NCBI GenBank assembly: GCA_963821925.1 | Contig: CAWGFO010000007.1 | Location: 17,753-81,752 of the forward strand | Reading direction: 5' to 3' | Origin: JAOUEA01 sp963821925 | GTDB lineage: Bacteria; Actinomycetota; UBA4738; HRBIN12 | Length of the DNA stretch: 64,000 bases | Shown: piece by piece, positions 43,731-54,064 of the stretch | Layout of the letters: the number at the start of each line of letters is the position of its first letter | Numbering within the stretch: position 1 is the first letter of the stretch | The notes under the pieces: model-generated | The model's input: only the letters and a program-made list of their open reading frames with translations | Database searches by the model: none | What the model was told of the DNA's origin: nothing | Translations under genes and position numbers: made by a program

Positions 43731-44633
43731 ATGCCCAGAACGATGTGGAAGGGGGCGATCTCCTTCGGCCTGGTGACGATCCCCGTCGCCGTCTACCCGG
43801 CCACCGAGGAGAAGACGCTCCGGTTCAACCAGATCCACGAGGAGGACGGCGGGCGGATCCGCATGAAGCGGACATGCTCCGTCGACGGCGAAGAGGTCCC
43901 GTACGACGAGATCGTGAAGGGCTACGAGTACGAGAAGGACCGCTACGTCGTCCTCACGGACGAGGACTTCGACAAGGTGCCGGTCGAGTCGAGCCGCGCG
44001 ATCGACATCGTGCAGTTCGTCGACCTCGACGAGATCGACCCGATGCTCTACAAGAAGAGCTACTACCTCGTGCCCGACGAGACCGGCGCGAAGGCCTACG
44101 CGCTCCTCCGCGAGGCGCTCAGCCAGGACAACAAGGTCGGCATCGCGAAGGTCAGCTTCCGCGACAAGGAGCACCTGGCCGCGCTGCGCTTCAAGGACGA
44201 ATCGTTCGTCCTCGAGACGATGTACTGGCCCGACGAGATCCGCGCGGCCGACTTCGGCGGCGTCGACGTCGACCTGAAGGTCCGCGCCCAGGAGCTCGAG
44301 ATGGCGCGCCAGCTGATCGAGAACCTCACCGCCGACTGGGACCCCGAGGAGTTCACCGACGAGTACCGCGAGGCGCTCCTCCGCATCGTCGAGGCGAAGA
44401 TCTCGGGCGAGGAGATCGAGGTCGTCGAGGCCGAGCCCACCGCGAAGGTGGTCGACCTGATGGAGGCCCTGAAGGCCAGCGTCGCCGCGGCCAAGAAGCA
44501 GGCCGACCGCCCGGACGAGGCGCCCGCCCCGCGGGCGAAGTCCACCGCGAAGAAGACGACCGCGAAGAAGACGGCGGCCAAGAAGTCCACCGCGAAGAAG
44601 ACGACGGCGCGCAAGAAGGCCGTCGGGGAGTGA
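43731..44633 (+). CDS. ku: NHEJ end-binding protein Ku
   Basis: The protein is 300 residues. The Ku core begins MPRTMWKGAISFGLVTIPVAVY and contains the bridge strand region YYLVPDETGAKAYALLREAL, as in bacterial Ku homodimers. The last 45 residues are a basic Ala/Lys/Thr repeat tail (KKTTAKKT units) that probably binds DNA. It threads onto broken ends and recruits LigD. The start at 43731 is the conserved Met. The stop overlaps the GTG of the following GNAT gene. Confidence 0.96.
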   Translation: MPRTMWKGAISFGLVTIPVAVYPATEEKTLRFNQIHEEDGGRIRMKRTCSVDGEEVPYDEIVKGYEYEKDRYVVLTDEDFDKVPVESSRAIDIVQFVDLDEIDPMLYKKSYYLVPDETGAKAYALLREALSQDNKVGIAKVSFRDKEHLAALRFKDESFVLETMYWPDEIRAADFGGVDVDLKVRAQELEMARQLIENLTADWDPEEFTDEYREALLRIVEAKISGEEIEVVEAEPTAKVVDLMEALKASVAAAKKQADRPDEAPAPRAKSTAKKTTAKKTAAKKSTAKKTTARKKAVGE

Positions 44634-45587
44634 CCCTCCCCCAGGGCTATCGCTCCCGGGCGGCGGCCCGGGAGGATATCGACGCGCTGATCGACCTGTT
44701 CCAGGTCGCCGATCTGGCCGACGTCGGCTTCGCCGATCCGGCGCGCGACGAGATCCACGAGACCTGGGCGCAGCCGTGGTTCGACCTGGCCAAGGACTCG
44801 CTCCTCGTCGAGGCCCCCGACGGGGCGATCGCGGCCTACTCGGAGACCGTCGCGAAGGACGCCACCGTCGACGTGTTCGCGTTCGCGAAGATCCACCCCG
44901 ATCACCGCGGCCGGGGCATCGGGGCCTTCGTGGCTGCCGCCACCGAGGCCCGTGCGGCCGAGCTGATCCCCGCGGGGGTCACCGCGCCGCTGCGGAACGG
45001 CTTCCCGTCGACCGACGATCGGGCGATCGCGCTCTTCGCGGGACGCGGATACGCGCACGTCAGGTCCTTCTGGCACATGGAGCGACCGCTCGAGGACCTC
45101 GAGGCGCCTCCGCCCGAGCCCGACGGCATCACGATCCGGCCGGGCGCCGCGGGCGAGGACGAACGCATCTCGTGGGCGCTCCTCGAGGAGGCGTTCGCGG
45201 AGCATTTCGGCTACCAGCCGCTCACGTTCGACGAATGGCTCGCGATGTGGTCGGGGTTCCCCGGCTACGACCCCACGTGGGTGCTCCTCGCGTTCGAGGG
45301 TGACGAGCCGGTGGGGATCTCGATCGTGCTGCCGAGCGAGGACGGCGTCGCCTGGGTCGGGTGAGTTGGGCGTGCTGAAGCCGTGGCGCCGGCACGGCAT
45401 CGGGATGGCGCTCCTGCAGCGGTCGTTCGCGTTCATCGCATCGAAGGGGTACTCGACGGTCCGCCTCGGGGTCGACACCCAGAACGCGACCGGCGCCACC
45501 CACCTGTACGAGCGCGCCGGCATGACCGTGCGCCGTGAATACCGGGTCGTCGAGCGCAGCGTCGAAGGCACGGCCGCGTCCGGCTAG
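44630..45587 (+). CDS. Tandem-GNAT acetyltransferase (apparent frameshift)
   Basis: The protein is about 318 residues after correction, with two GNAT domains. The first contains the acetyl-CoA loop HPDHRGRGIG and the second KPWRRHGIGMALLQRSF, a layout shared with mycothiol synthase-like acetyltransferases. An extra T at 45362 makes GGG TGA and stops translation; removing it joins AWVG to ELGVLKPWRR. The final frame ends at 45587. It is translationally coupled to ku, which is unusual; its substrate is unknown. Confidence 0.8.
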
Positions 45588-45619
45588 GCTTAGCGCCCCA
45601 CCTGCCGGGAGGAACCGTC

Positions 45620-45958
<339 letters not shown>

Positions 45959-45986
45959 GCCGCGTGCCCGCACCCACCGCGACCCG

Positions 45987-48449
45987 ATGATCACCGACCC
46001 GCTCACCCGTCTCGCCGAAGAGCTCGCGGCGCTCGACCGCGCGTACTCGCGCGGCCACCATGGGCGATGGTCGGCGGGGAGACGGAGCGACCTGCTCGAC
46101 GCGGCGATCGTCGCGCTGTTCGAGGCGGCCGACCCGCCCCCCGGCACCGCGCTCGCGGCGCTCGGCGGGTACGGCCGCCGCCAGCAGCTCCCGCGCTCGG
46201 ATGTCGACCTCCTGGTGGTGCACGACGGCGACCGGCCCGACGACGTCGCCCTGCTCGTCGATCGCCTGCTCTACCCGCTGTGGGACGCCGGTCTCGAGGT
46301 CGGTCAGGCGGTGCGCACGCCCGAGGAATGCGCGGCGATCGTCCCGGAGCGGCTCGACGCCGCCACCGCGATGCTGGACCTTCGGTACCTGGCGGGCGCC
46401 GAGGACCTCGCCGCCGAGGCGTCCGCCCGCGTCCGCGCCGTGGTGGCGGCCGACCCCGACGGGTTCGTGACGCGCCTGCGCGAGGGCGCCGCGGCTCGGG
46501 CGGATCGCTACGGCTCCACGGCACACCTCCTGGAGCCCGAGCTCAAGGAGGGCGCGGGAGGGCTCCGCGACATCCAGACGGTGCGCTGGCTCGAGCTCGT
46601 GAGCGGCGGCGGTGTCCCGCTCCGCGACCGCGAGCGAGCGACCCTGGAGGCCGCCGAGGAGTTCCTGACCCGGGTCCGCAGCGCGCTGCACCTCGAGGCG
46701 GGGCGTCGCACGGACCGGCTCGTGCTCGACCACCAACCCTCGATCGCCCGCGCGATGGGGTTCACGGACGAGCCGCGGCTGATCGCCGAGGACGGCCTGA
46801 TGCGCGCGGTGTTCGAGCACGCACGGCAGGTCTCGCGGATCCTGGCCGACGCCTTCGCGCGCCGAGCGGGAGGCGCGACGGACGCGACGGACGCACCCGG
46901 CGAGCCGATCCGCGGGCCGGTGGGCGTCCTCGACGCCCTCGCTCGGACCGCCGAAGCCGGCGTTCCGGCCTCGCCGCAGCTCCTCGACGAGATCGAGGCT
47001 GCGGACGTGCCGAACCCGGTCGCGTGGGGCCCGGAGGTTCGTGACGCCTTCCTCCGGTTGCTCCGGTCCGGCGAGCCCGCCGCGCAGGCGCTCGACACGC
47101 TGGACCGGCTCGGGCTGCTCGCGCGGTTCCTCCCCGCGTGGGTCGCGGTGCGGTGCCGTCCCCAACGCGATCCGTACCACCGGTACACGGTCGACACGCA
47201 TCTCACGACGGCGCTCACGGGCATGTCGTCGATGCTCGCGGCGCCCGACCCGGACGACCCCGTGGAGCGTGACGCCGTCGACGAGACCACCGACCCCGAC
47301 GCCCTGCGCCTGGGCGCCCTGCTGCACGACATCGGGAAGACCGGTGAGGGCGGCCACGTGCCGATCGGGACGCGGATCGCCGACGGGACGCTCGCGTCGA
47401 TGGGATTGCCGGACCCGACCCGCGAGCTCGCCTCGTTCATGGTGGCGCACCACCTGCTGCTGCCGGACACCGCCACGCGTCGGGACCTGACCGACGAGGA
47501 CCTGATCCTGAGCGTGGCCGCCACGATCGCGACGACCGAGCGGCTGGGCGCGCTCTACCTCCTGGCGAAGGCCGACGCGGCGGCCACGGGCCCGGCCGCG
47601 TGGACCCCGTGGCGCCGGGCCCTCGTGCGCGAGCTGGTCACGAAGGTCCGGCGCGTGTTCGACCGGGGGGACATGGGGGCCGAGCTCGCGGAGCAGCTCA
47701 CCGACCGGATCGGGCGGCTCCGGGACCTCCTCGACGCCGAGCCCGACGACGAGGTCGAGCACTTCGTCCTACGGATGCCGCGCGGGTACTTCCTCTCGGT
47801 GGAGCCCGGGCGCGCCGCCCGCCACTACGGGACGATCGCGCCCGACATCGGCCGTCACGACGTCCGGACGGCGGCCGCAGACGGTTCCCGCCCCGGAACG
47901 TACGAGCTGCTCGTGGTGGCCGCCGATCGTCCCGGCTTGCTCTCATGGATCGCGGGCGCCCTCGCGGTGGCCGGCCTCTCGATCCTGTCGGCGCAGGTGT
48001 TCACGACGGTCGACGGCGTGGCCGTCGACCTGTTCGAGGTCGAGGGCGTGTTCGAGCCGGACGTGGGGGAGCGGCGATGGCGCGAGTTCCGCCGGACGCT
48101 CCGCGGCGCGATCGAGGGCGCGATCTCGCTGGACCGACGCGTCGAGGACAAGCGCCGGCACTACCCGCGCCCCGACCGCGGGGTCCCCGTGACGATCGCG
48201 GTCGAGAACGACGCCAGCGACTTCTCGACGGTGATCGAGGTCGGAGCGCCCGACCGCCTCGGGCTCCTGTACGACATCACGAGCACCCTCGCCGACCTGC
48301 GGCTCGACGTGTACGTCGCGAAGGTCGCCACCTACACGGGGCGCGTGATCGACGCCTTCTACGTCCGCGACGCGGTCGGCGGGAAGGTCACCGACCCCAC
48401 CCAGGTCGCCGAGATCGAAACCGCGGTTCGGGCCCGCCTCGGGGGATAG
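45987..48449 (+). CDS. glnD: PII uridylyl/adenylyltransferase and uridylyl-removing enzyme
   Basis: The protein is 820 residues. The nucleotidyltransferase domain has GGYGRRQQ and SDVDLLVVHD (about 59-76). The HD hydrolase domain has LLHDIGKTGEGGH (about 444). Two ACT domains close the protein, starting near 639 (VAADRPGLLSW) and 748 (VGAPDRLGLLYD), and bind glutamine. It modifies Tyr51 of PII under low nitrogen and reverses this when glutamine is high. In Actinobacteria the modification is often adenylylation. It forms an operon with glnB. Confidence 0.94.
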   Translation: MITDPLTRLAEELAALDRAYSRGHHGRWSAGRRSDLLDAAIVALFEAADPPPGTALAALGGYGRRQQLPRSDVDLLVVHDGDRPDDVALLVDRLLYPLWDAGLEVGQAVRTPEECAAIVPERLDAATAMLDLRYLAGAEDLAAEASARVRAVVAADPDGFVTRLREGAAARADRYGSTAHLLEPELKEGAGGLRDIQTVRWLELVSGGGVPLRDRERATLEAAEEFLTRVRSALHLEAGRRTDRLVLDHQPSIARAMGFTDEPRLIAEDGLMRAVFEHARQVSRILADAFARRAGGATDATDAPGEPIRGPVGVLDALARTAEAGVPASPQLLDEIEAADVPNPVAWGPEVRDAFLRLLRSGEPAAQALDTLDRLGLLARFLPAWVAVRCRPQRDPYHRYTVDTHLTTALTGMSSMLAAPDPDDPVERDAVDETTDPDALRLGALLHDIGKTGEGGHVPIGTRIADGTLASMGLPDPTRELASFMVAHHLLLPDTATRRDLTDEDLILSVAATIATTERLGALYLLAKADAAATGPAAWTPWRRALVRELVTKVRRVFDRGDMGAELAEQLTDRIGRLRDLLDAEPDDEVEHFVLRMPRGYFLSVEPGRAARHYGTIAPDIGRHDVRTAAADGSRPGTYELLVVAADRPGLLSWIAGALAVAGLSILSAQVFTTVDGVAVDLFEVEGVFEPDVGERRWREFRRTLRGAIEGAISLDRRVEDKRRHYPRPDRGVPVTIAVENDASDFSTVIEVGAPDRLGLLYDITSTLADLRLDVYVAKVATYTGRVIDAFYVRDAVGGKVTDPTQVAEIETAVRARLGG

Positions 48450-48452
48450 GCT
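48447..48452 (+). promoter_or_regulatory. -10 hexamer TAGGCT before the small gene
   Basis: TAGGCT overlaps the glnD stop codon (TAG) and ends 6 bases before the ATG at 48459. This would give a leaderless mRNA. Confidence 0.4.
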
Positions 48453-48458
48453 CCGACG

Positions 48459-48644
48459 ATGAGCGGGCCCACCGCCGACGCACACGACGACCGACCCGAC
48501 GAACCGACACCCGAGGACCCCGGGCCCCTCTCGGCCGCCCGAGCCGCCCGGCGCCGCACTGATCGGGCCCGCGTTCGGGATCACGCGGTGGCGGGCGAAG
48601 CGATGAAGGCCCGGGTGTTGGCGATCGACCCGGGCCGCCGGTAG
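48459..48644 (+). CDS. Small hydrophilic hypothetical protein
   Basis: The protein is 61 residues: an acidic, Pro-rich first half and a basic second half (SAARAARRRTDRARVRDHA). It has no recognised domain. Support comes from the -10 hexamer spacing typical of this genome. It may be a disordered regulator or spurious. Confidence 0.4.
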   Translation: MSGPTADAHDDRPDEPTPEDPGPLSAARAARRRTDRARVRDHAVAGEAMKARVLAIDPGRR

Positions 48645-48681
48645 GGTCGGACGCATCCCACGACCCCCCGGGAGTTGTCCT

Positions 48682-49536
48682 ATGCCTCGAACCGTCCGTG
48701 TTCCCTCCATCCTCCTGGCCGTCACCGCCGCGTTCGCGGTCGTGGTGCCGTCCGCCGAGGCGCACGCCGCCGCTCGGTGTCCGAGCTTCGGGTCCGCCGC
48801 CACGATCGGGCACGTGTCGGGCCTCTCGTCGATCCGCGAGATCTCCGGGGTCGTGTCGAGCCATCGCTACGCGCGGACCCTCTGGATCGAGCAGGACGGC
48901 GGCAACCCCGAACGGATCGACGCGATCCGCCCCGACGGCTCCGCCCGCGCCAGCATCCCGGTGCGCAACGCCCGGAACCACGACTGGGAGGACATCGCGT
49001 ACTGGGACCACCGGATCTGGATCGGCGACATCGGGAGCAACGCGGGGAACGACGGCAGCGTCGACGTCTACTGGTTCAAGGAGCCGAAGCTCTCGGCCCG
49101 CTCGGTGACCGCGAAGATGGCGACCCTGCGATACCCCGACGGTGGGCACAACGCCGAGGCGATGTTCGTGACGGGCGGGAACCTCTACATCGTGTCGAAG
49201 GAGAAGTCCCTCGACACGGGCACCGTGTACCGGGCCGACGTCTCGCCGCTCCGCGACGGCGCGACCCGCAGGATGCAGAAGGTCACGACCGTGCGGATCG
49301 GCAACATCAGCGCCGCCGACGTCGGCGTTCGGGGCATCGTGATCCGGAACTACCGGCACGGGCTCTTCTACCGGTGGCGGGCCGATCATCGGGTCGCCAC
49401 CGCCCTCGACGGCGCATCGTGCGACGTCGAGGTGGGCCCGGGGGCCGAGTCGATCGCGTTCACGACGTGGAACCGATCGATGTACTCGATCCCCGAGGGC
49501 TCGGCCCCGCCGGTGTTCGTGAACCGCCCCCGGTAG
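48682..49536 (+). CDS. Secreted beta-propeller-like protein
   Basis: The protein is 284 residues. A signal peptide (to about HAAA) is followed by strands such as ISGVVSSHRYARTLWIEQDGG, IWIGDIGSNAGND and LYIVSKEKS, suggestive of a six-bladed propeller as in the SMP-30/esterase or PE-PGRS-lipid-like groups. DWEDIAYW..RIWIGDIGSN is a pattern known from bacterial secreted propellers. GGGAGTTGTCCT lies before the ATG. The function is unknown. Two pairs of cysteines are not obvious. Confidence 0.65.
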   Translation: MPRTVRVPSILLAVTAAFAVVVPSAEAHAAARCPSFGSAATIGHVSGLSSIREISGVVSSHRYARTLWIEQDGGNPERIDAIRPDGSARASIPVRNARNHDWEDIAYWDHRIWIGDIGSNAGNDGSVDVYWFKEPKLSARSVTAKMATLRYPDGGHNAEAMFVTGGNLYIVSKEKSLDTGTVYRADVSPLRDGATRRMQKVTTVRIGNISAADVGVRGIVIRNYRHGLFYRWRADHRVATALDGASCDVEVGPGAESIAFTTWNRSMYSIPEGSAPPVFVNRPR

Positions 49537-49573
49537 GGGTCGCCCTCGCCAGGCCTGCCCGTTCCGCGCGGTG

Positions 49574-49579
49574 TAGCGT
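49574..49579 (+). promoter_or_regulatory. -10 hexamer TAGCGT, leaderless ABC-operon transcript
   Basis: TAGCGT ends 6 bases before the GTG at 49586 with no ribosome-binding site. Confidence 0.5.
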
Positions 49580-49585
49580 GACGGC

Positions 49586-50536
49586 GTGGACCCGACCGTG
49601 GTGCTCGCGTGCGAGGGGCTGCGCAAGAGCTTCGGTGACCGCGTGGCCGTGGACGGCGTGAGCTTCACGATCGCGGCCGGCGAGACCTACGGGCTCCTGG
49701 GACCCAACGGCGCCGGCAAGACGACCACGATCTCGATGGTGTGCGGGCTGCTCACCCGCGACGCCGGGCGGGTCACCCTCCAGGGGAGGGAGCTCGACAC
49801 GGGGACCGTCGAGGTGAAGGCCGCCGTGGGCTTCGTCCCCCAGGAGATCGCGGTCTATCCCGACCTCACGGCGCGCGAGAACCTGCGGTTCTTCGGCAAG
49901 CTCTACGGGCTCTCGGGCGCGTCGCTCGACACGCGGATCGACCGCATCCTCGGCACGATCGGCCTCGCGGATCGCGCCGACGAGCGCACCGACGCCTTCT
50001 CGGGCGGCATGAAGCGGCGGCTGAACATCGGGCTCGGCATGCTGAACGACCCGGCCCTGCTCCTGCTCGACGAGCCGACCGTCGGCGTGGATCCGCAGAG
50101 CCGGAACGCGATCCTCGACTCGGTCGAGGCGCTCGCGTCCGAAGGCATGGCCGTCCTCTACACCACCCACTACATGGAAGAGGCCGAGCGACTCTGTGAT
50201 CGGGTGGGGATCCTGGACGAGGGCTCGCTGAAGGCCGAAGGCACCCGGCGCGAGTTGATCTCGCTGGTCGGCGAGCACGACCGGCTCAGGATCGACGCGC
50301 GTGGGGACCTGCCCGCCGCCGGTGCCGCGGCGCTCACGGTGCCCGGCGTCGAGGAGGCGGTGCCGCGTGAGGGCGGACTGGATCTGATGGCCCGGGACGT
50401 GCGGGCCTCGCTCGCCGAGATCGTGCGCGCGATCGACGACACCGGTGCGGGCATCACCTCGATCGAGGTCGAGGAGCCGAACCTGGAGGCGGTCTTCCTG
50501 CACCTCACCGGCAAAGCCTTGCGCGACGAGGCGTAG
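49586..50536 (+). CDS. ABC exporter ATPase
   Basis: The protein is 316 residues: Walker A GPNGAGKTT, Q-loop VGFVPQEIAVYPDLTARENLRF, signature FSGGMKRRLN, Walker B LLLLDEPTVGVDP, and switch His in YTTHYMEEAE. The C-terminal domain (about 225-316) is the DUF4162-like tail of DrrA exporters. It drives the two permeases that follow. It has its own -10 and begins the four-gene operon ABC-ABC-ABC-serine hydrolase. Confidence 0.93.
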   Translation: MDPTVVLACEGLRKSFGDRVAVDGVSFTIAAGETYGLLGPNGAGKTTTISMVCGLLTRDAGRVTLQGRELDTGTVEVKAAVGFVPQEIAVYPDLTARENLRFFGKLYGLSGASLDTRIDRILGTIGLADRADERTDAFSGGMKRRLNIGLGMLNDPALLLLDEPTVGVDPQSRNAILDSVEALASEGMAVLYTTHYMEEAERLCDRVGILDEGSLKAEGTRRELISLVGEHDRLRIDARGDLPAAGAAALTVPGVEEAVPREGGLDLMARDVRASLAEIVRAIDDTGAGITSIEVEEPNLEAVFLHLTGKALRDEA

Positions 50537-50540
50537 CGCG

Positions 50541-51695
50541 ATGCGTCACGCCTGGACGATCGCGGCGAAGGATCTCCGGCGGCGCTTCCGCGACCGCACC
50601 GCGCTCCTCGTGGCCTTCGTGCTTCCCTTCGGGCTCGCGTGGATCTTCGGGCTGACGCTCGGGGACATCGAGACCCAGGGCTTCGAGGCGACCTACGCCG
50701 TCGCCGACCTCGACACGAGCGGCCACATCCCATCGTCGTTCACCGACGTGTTGACGAGCCTCGACTTCGTCACGCTCCGGGAGGCGGACTCGCCGGCGCA
50801 GGTCGAGCGACTCGCGGAAGACGGCGACATCGACGGCGGTGTCGTGTTCCCGGAGGGGTTCTCGGCGCAGGTGCAGTCGGGTGAGGCGGCCACGCTCCGC
50901 GTGATCGGGTCCCCGGACTCGAGCGTGGGATCGCTGGTGCTCGTGTCCTTGGCCCGATCGTTCGGTTCGCAGCTCGATGCGATCGCGGTGTCGGTGGCCA
51001 CGGTCGGCTCACCGGGGGCGGCCGATCCCGCTCTGGTCGCCCGTGCTCGGGAGGTGAAGGCCGCGGCCAGCGTCGGCACCGTCGACGCGGCGAACCAGGT
51101 GGCGTCGCAGTCGACGTTCTTCGCGATCGGCATGGCGGTGTTCTTCCTGTTCTTCGCGGTGGAGTTCGGCGTGCGCGGGCTGCTGGAGGAGCGGGAGGAG
51201 GGCACCCTCGATCGCCTGTTGGTCGCGCCCATCGCGCCCTCCTCGGTGATCGGCGGCAAGGCGCTCGCGAGCTTCCTGGTCGGGCTCGTCAGCACGACAC
51301 TGCTCGTGGTCGCCTCCACGTGGATCCTCGGCGCGACGTGGGGCGACCCCTTCGGGGTCGCGCTGCTGGTGCTGGGCGGGGTGCTCGCGGCGGTCGGGGT
51401 GACGGCGCTCGTGGCGACGCTGGCGAAGAGCACGGCGCAGGCCGGGGCGTACGTGTCGATCGTGGCCGTGGTCGGCGGGCTGATGGGCGGCACGTTCTTC
51501 CCCATCTCGCAGGCCGGGTTCCTCGGCACGATCCGCTTCCTCTCGCCGCAGGGATGGCTGATGGAGGGGTTCCAGGAGCTCGCGTACGGCGGGACGACGG
51601 CCGACATCATCGGGCCGCTCGTCGGGGTGGTCTCGATCGCGGTCGTCACCGGTGCGATCGCCTGGGCACGCGCGTCACGGATGGTGGCCCGATGA
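50541..51695 (+). CDS. ABC-2 exporter permease
   Basis: The protein is 384 residues: an N-terminal helix (FVLPFGLAWIFGLTLG), a large outside domain (about 50-195), and five C-terminal helices, with the EEREEGTLDRLLVAPIAPSSVIGGKAL block at the ABC-2 position. It pairs with the next permease to make a heterodimeric channel, and both are driven by the upstream ATPase. It lies 4 bases after the ATPase stop. The cargo is unknown. Confidence 0.9.
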   Translation: MRHAWTIAAKDLRRRFRDRTALLVAFVLPFGLAWIFGLTLGDIETQGFEATYAVADLDTSGHIPSSFTDVLTSLDFVTLREADSPAQVERLAEDGDIDGGVVFPEGFSAQVQSGEAATLRVIGSPDSSVGSLVLVSLARSFGSQLDAIAVSVATVGSPGAADPALVARAREVKAAASVGTVDAANQVASQSTFFAIGMAVFFLFFAVEFGVRGLLEEREEGTLDRLLVAPIAPSSVIGGKALASFLVGLVSTTLLVVASTWILGATWGDPFGVALLVLGGVLAAVGVTALVATLAKSTAQAGAYVSIVAVVGGLMGGTFFPISQAGFLGTIRFLSPQGWLMEGFQELAYGGTTADIIGPLVGVVSIAVVTGAIAWARASRMVAR

Positions 51696-52860
51696 ACCTC
51701 CGGAAGGCCGGCGCGATCGCGTGGGTGAACCTCCGTCGGCTGACACGCGACAAGACCGGGGCCTTCTTCGTGTTCGTGTTCCCGTTCCTGATCATCCTCG
51801 CGCTGGGCGCGGCGTTCGGGTCCGGCTTCACGCCACAGCTGGGCGTGGTGTCCACGGGATCGGGCCCGCTCGGCCAGGATCTCCGCGACCGGCTGGCGCC
51901 ACCGACGGCCTGGAAGTACAGCACTTCGCCGATGTCGAGACGATGCGCACCGCGATCGAGCGGGGGCAGCTGGAAGGCGGGCTCGAGATCCCCACCGGGT
52001 ACGACGAACGGATCCGCGCCGGTGCGACCGTCCCGCTCGACTACGTGGCGCGGCCGACCGGGGCCCAGGAGCTGGAGGCGACCGTCGCGGCGGTGGTGGA
52101 CGAGCAGGGCGTCGTGATCCGGGCGGCGCGCCTCGCGGTCTCGGAGGGGAGCGCCGGCTCGTTCGACGAGGCGCTCGCACGCGCTCGCGCGGTCGCGGCG
52201 GCGATGCCGCGGGTCGAGGTGGCGACGCGGACGGCGGGAGGCGACTCGGCGATCGGCTCGTTCGCCAGCGGCGCGGCGGCGGAACTGGTCCTCTTCATGT
52301 TCCTGACGTCGCTCTCGGCATCGGCGATGCTGATCGAGACCCGCCGGCTCGGGGTGACCCGCCGCATGCTCGCGTCGCCCACCGAGGTGCGCACGATCCT
52401 GGTGGGCGAGACGCTCGGGCGGTTCGCGATCGCCCTGGTGCAGGGGCTGCTGATCGTGGTCGGCACGGTGCTGCTGTTCCGCGTGGACTGGGGGAACCCC
52501 GTCACCACCGGGCTCGTCGTGCTGCTGTTCGCGCTCGCGGCGACCGGTGCCGCGATGGTGATGGGCTCGGTCCTCAAGAACGCGTCGCAGGCCGGGGCGA
52601 TGGGCGTGTTCCTCGGGCTCGTGCTGGCGGCGATCGGTGGCTGCATGGTGCCGCTCGAGATCTTCCCGCCGGTCATGTACCGGATCGCCCACCTCTTCCC
52701 GCACGCGTGGGCGATCGAGGCGCTGAACGCGTCGATCGCGACCGGGGCGGCGCCCGCCGAGGTGTCCACCGAGCTGTGGGTGCTCGCGGCGTACGCGATC
52801 GGGCTGCTGGCGATCGCCTCGGTGCTGCTGCGGCGATCGATCACGGGGCGCGCGACGTGA
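51692..52860 (+). CDS. ABC-2 exporter permease (apparent frameshift)
   Basis: The protein is about 389 residues after correction. It has an N-terminal helix (FFVFVFPFLIILALGAAFG), a periplasmic domain and five C-terminal helices with the ETRRLGVTRRMLASPTEVRTILVGETLGRF block. The ATG overlaps the previous stop (ATGA). One base is missing near 51900: LAPP is followed by TDGLEVQHFADVETM in the next frame. The remainder is intact to the TGA at 52858-52860. It is probably the second channel half of the exporter. Confidence 0.85.
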
Positions 52861-53990
52861 CCGGGCCGGGACCGGGGGTCGCCTCGGTGGCCGATGCCGA
52901 GCTGCGGGCGCTGGCCGAACGGGACCTCGCCGCCTGGCCGGCGATGCCCGCGCGCCTGTTGCACGTGCTCGCGCCGGGGCTCGGGCTCGACGTCGAGGTG
53001 GCGGCGGGTGACGCCGACGTTGCCACGCGGGAGCCGCTCCGACCCGGTGCCCGGTTCCGGATCGCGAGCGTCACGAAGACCTTCGTGGGCGCGGCCGCGC
53101 TCCGGCTGGTTGAGGATGGGCGCCTCTCGCTCGATTCCTCGCTCGACGATCTCCTGCTCCCCGAGACCCGCGACGTGCTCCGTGACGGCGGTTACGACAC
53201 GGGCGCGATCGCGCTCCGGCACCTGCTGACGCACACGAGCGGCATCTACGACTTCGCGGCCTCCGCCTACGATCCGTCGATCGCGGACGGGTTCGACGAT
53301 GCGATCGCGCGCGATCCGTCACACCGCTGGACCCGACTCGAGCAGGTCCGGTTCGCGGTGACGCACGGCCGCCCGTACGGAAGGCCCGGGGCGGTCTTCG
53401 GCTACTCGGACACCGGCGCGTGCCTCGTCGGCGAGATCCTGGAGGAGCGGACCGGCCGCACGATGGGCGCGGCGATCCGCGAACTCGTGGACTTCGAGCG
53501 GCTCGGTCTGCATCACACCTGGCACGAGACGGTTGAGCCCGAGCCGTCCGACCTTCCGCAGCTCTCGCACCAGTACGAGGGTGAGGTCGACATCGGCGGC
53601 ATCGACCCCTCGGTCGACCTGTGGGGCGGCGGCGGCCTGATGTCGACCTGCCGGGATCTCGCGCGGTTCTTCCGGGCGCTGCTCCGCGGGGAGGTCTTCC
53701 GCGACCCCGCGACGCTCGGCGAGATGACCACCCTGCTGCAGGGGATCCCGGCTGCCGAGGAGATGGCCGTCGGCGACGACCCGTCCGACGCCGGGATGTT
53801 CATCTTCCGTGCCGAGGCGGGGGGCGAGACCTGGTGGGGTCACGACGGCTGGTGGGGGACGACCGTCTACACGTGCCCGCGACGGGACCTGACCGTGGTG
53901 GCCGGCCACCAACAGGCGAAGATGCCGAAGGGCTTCGAGCGGCGGCGGATCCTCGACGACGTCCTCACGATCGTGGCGCGGGACACCTAG
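52857..53990 (+). CDS. Serine hydrolase of the class C beta-lactamase fold
   Basis: The protein is 377 residues. The nucleophile motif is SVTK (about residue 70), the YxN motif reads YSDT (about 182), and the third motif is WGHDGW (HxG). It is close to the AmpC/DD-peptidase and esterase group (EstB-like). There is no signal peptide, so it probably acts in the cytoplasm on small esters or peptides. The GTG start overlaps the permease stop, tying it to the exporter; it may modify the cargo. Confidence 0.85.
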   Translation: MTGPGPGVASVADAELRALAERDLAAWPAMPARLLHVLAPGLGLDVEVAAGDADVATREPLRPGARFRIASVTKTFVGAAALRLVEDGRLSLDSSLDDLLLPETRDVLRDGGYDTGAIALRHLLTHTSGIYDFAASAYDPSIADGFDDAIARDPSHRWTRLEQVRFAVTHGRPYGRPGAVFGYSDTGACLVGEILEERTGRTMGAAIRELVDFERLGLHHTWHETVEPEPSDLPQLSHQYEGEVDIGGIDPSVDLWGGGGLMSTCRDLARFFRALLRGEVFRDPATLGEMTTLLQGIPAAEEMAVGDDPSDAGMFIFRAEAGGETWWGHDGWWGTTVYTCPRRDLTVVAGHQQAKMPKGFERRRILDDVLTIVARDT

Positions 53991-54064
53991 TGCCGGTGCC
54001 CGATCCGGTTGCCACGGTTCGAAACGTCGTGAACGATGACGCCGGATGACACAGGGAGGTTCCG

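Noticed and set aside
48361..49668. Minus-strand open frames antisense to the 48.7-49.5 kb secreted protein
   Set aside because: No start context, no domains and a low-complexity Arg/His/Pro composition.
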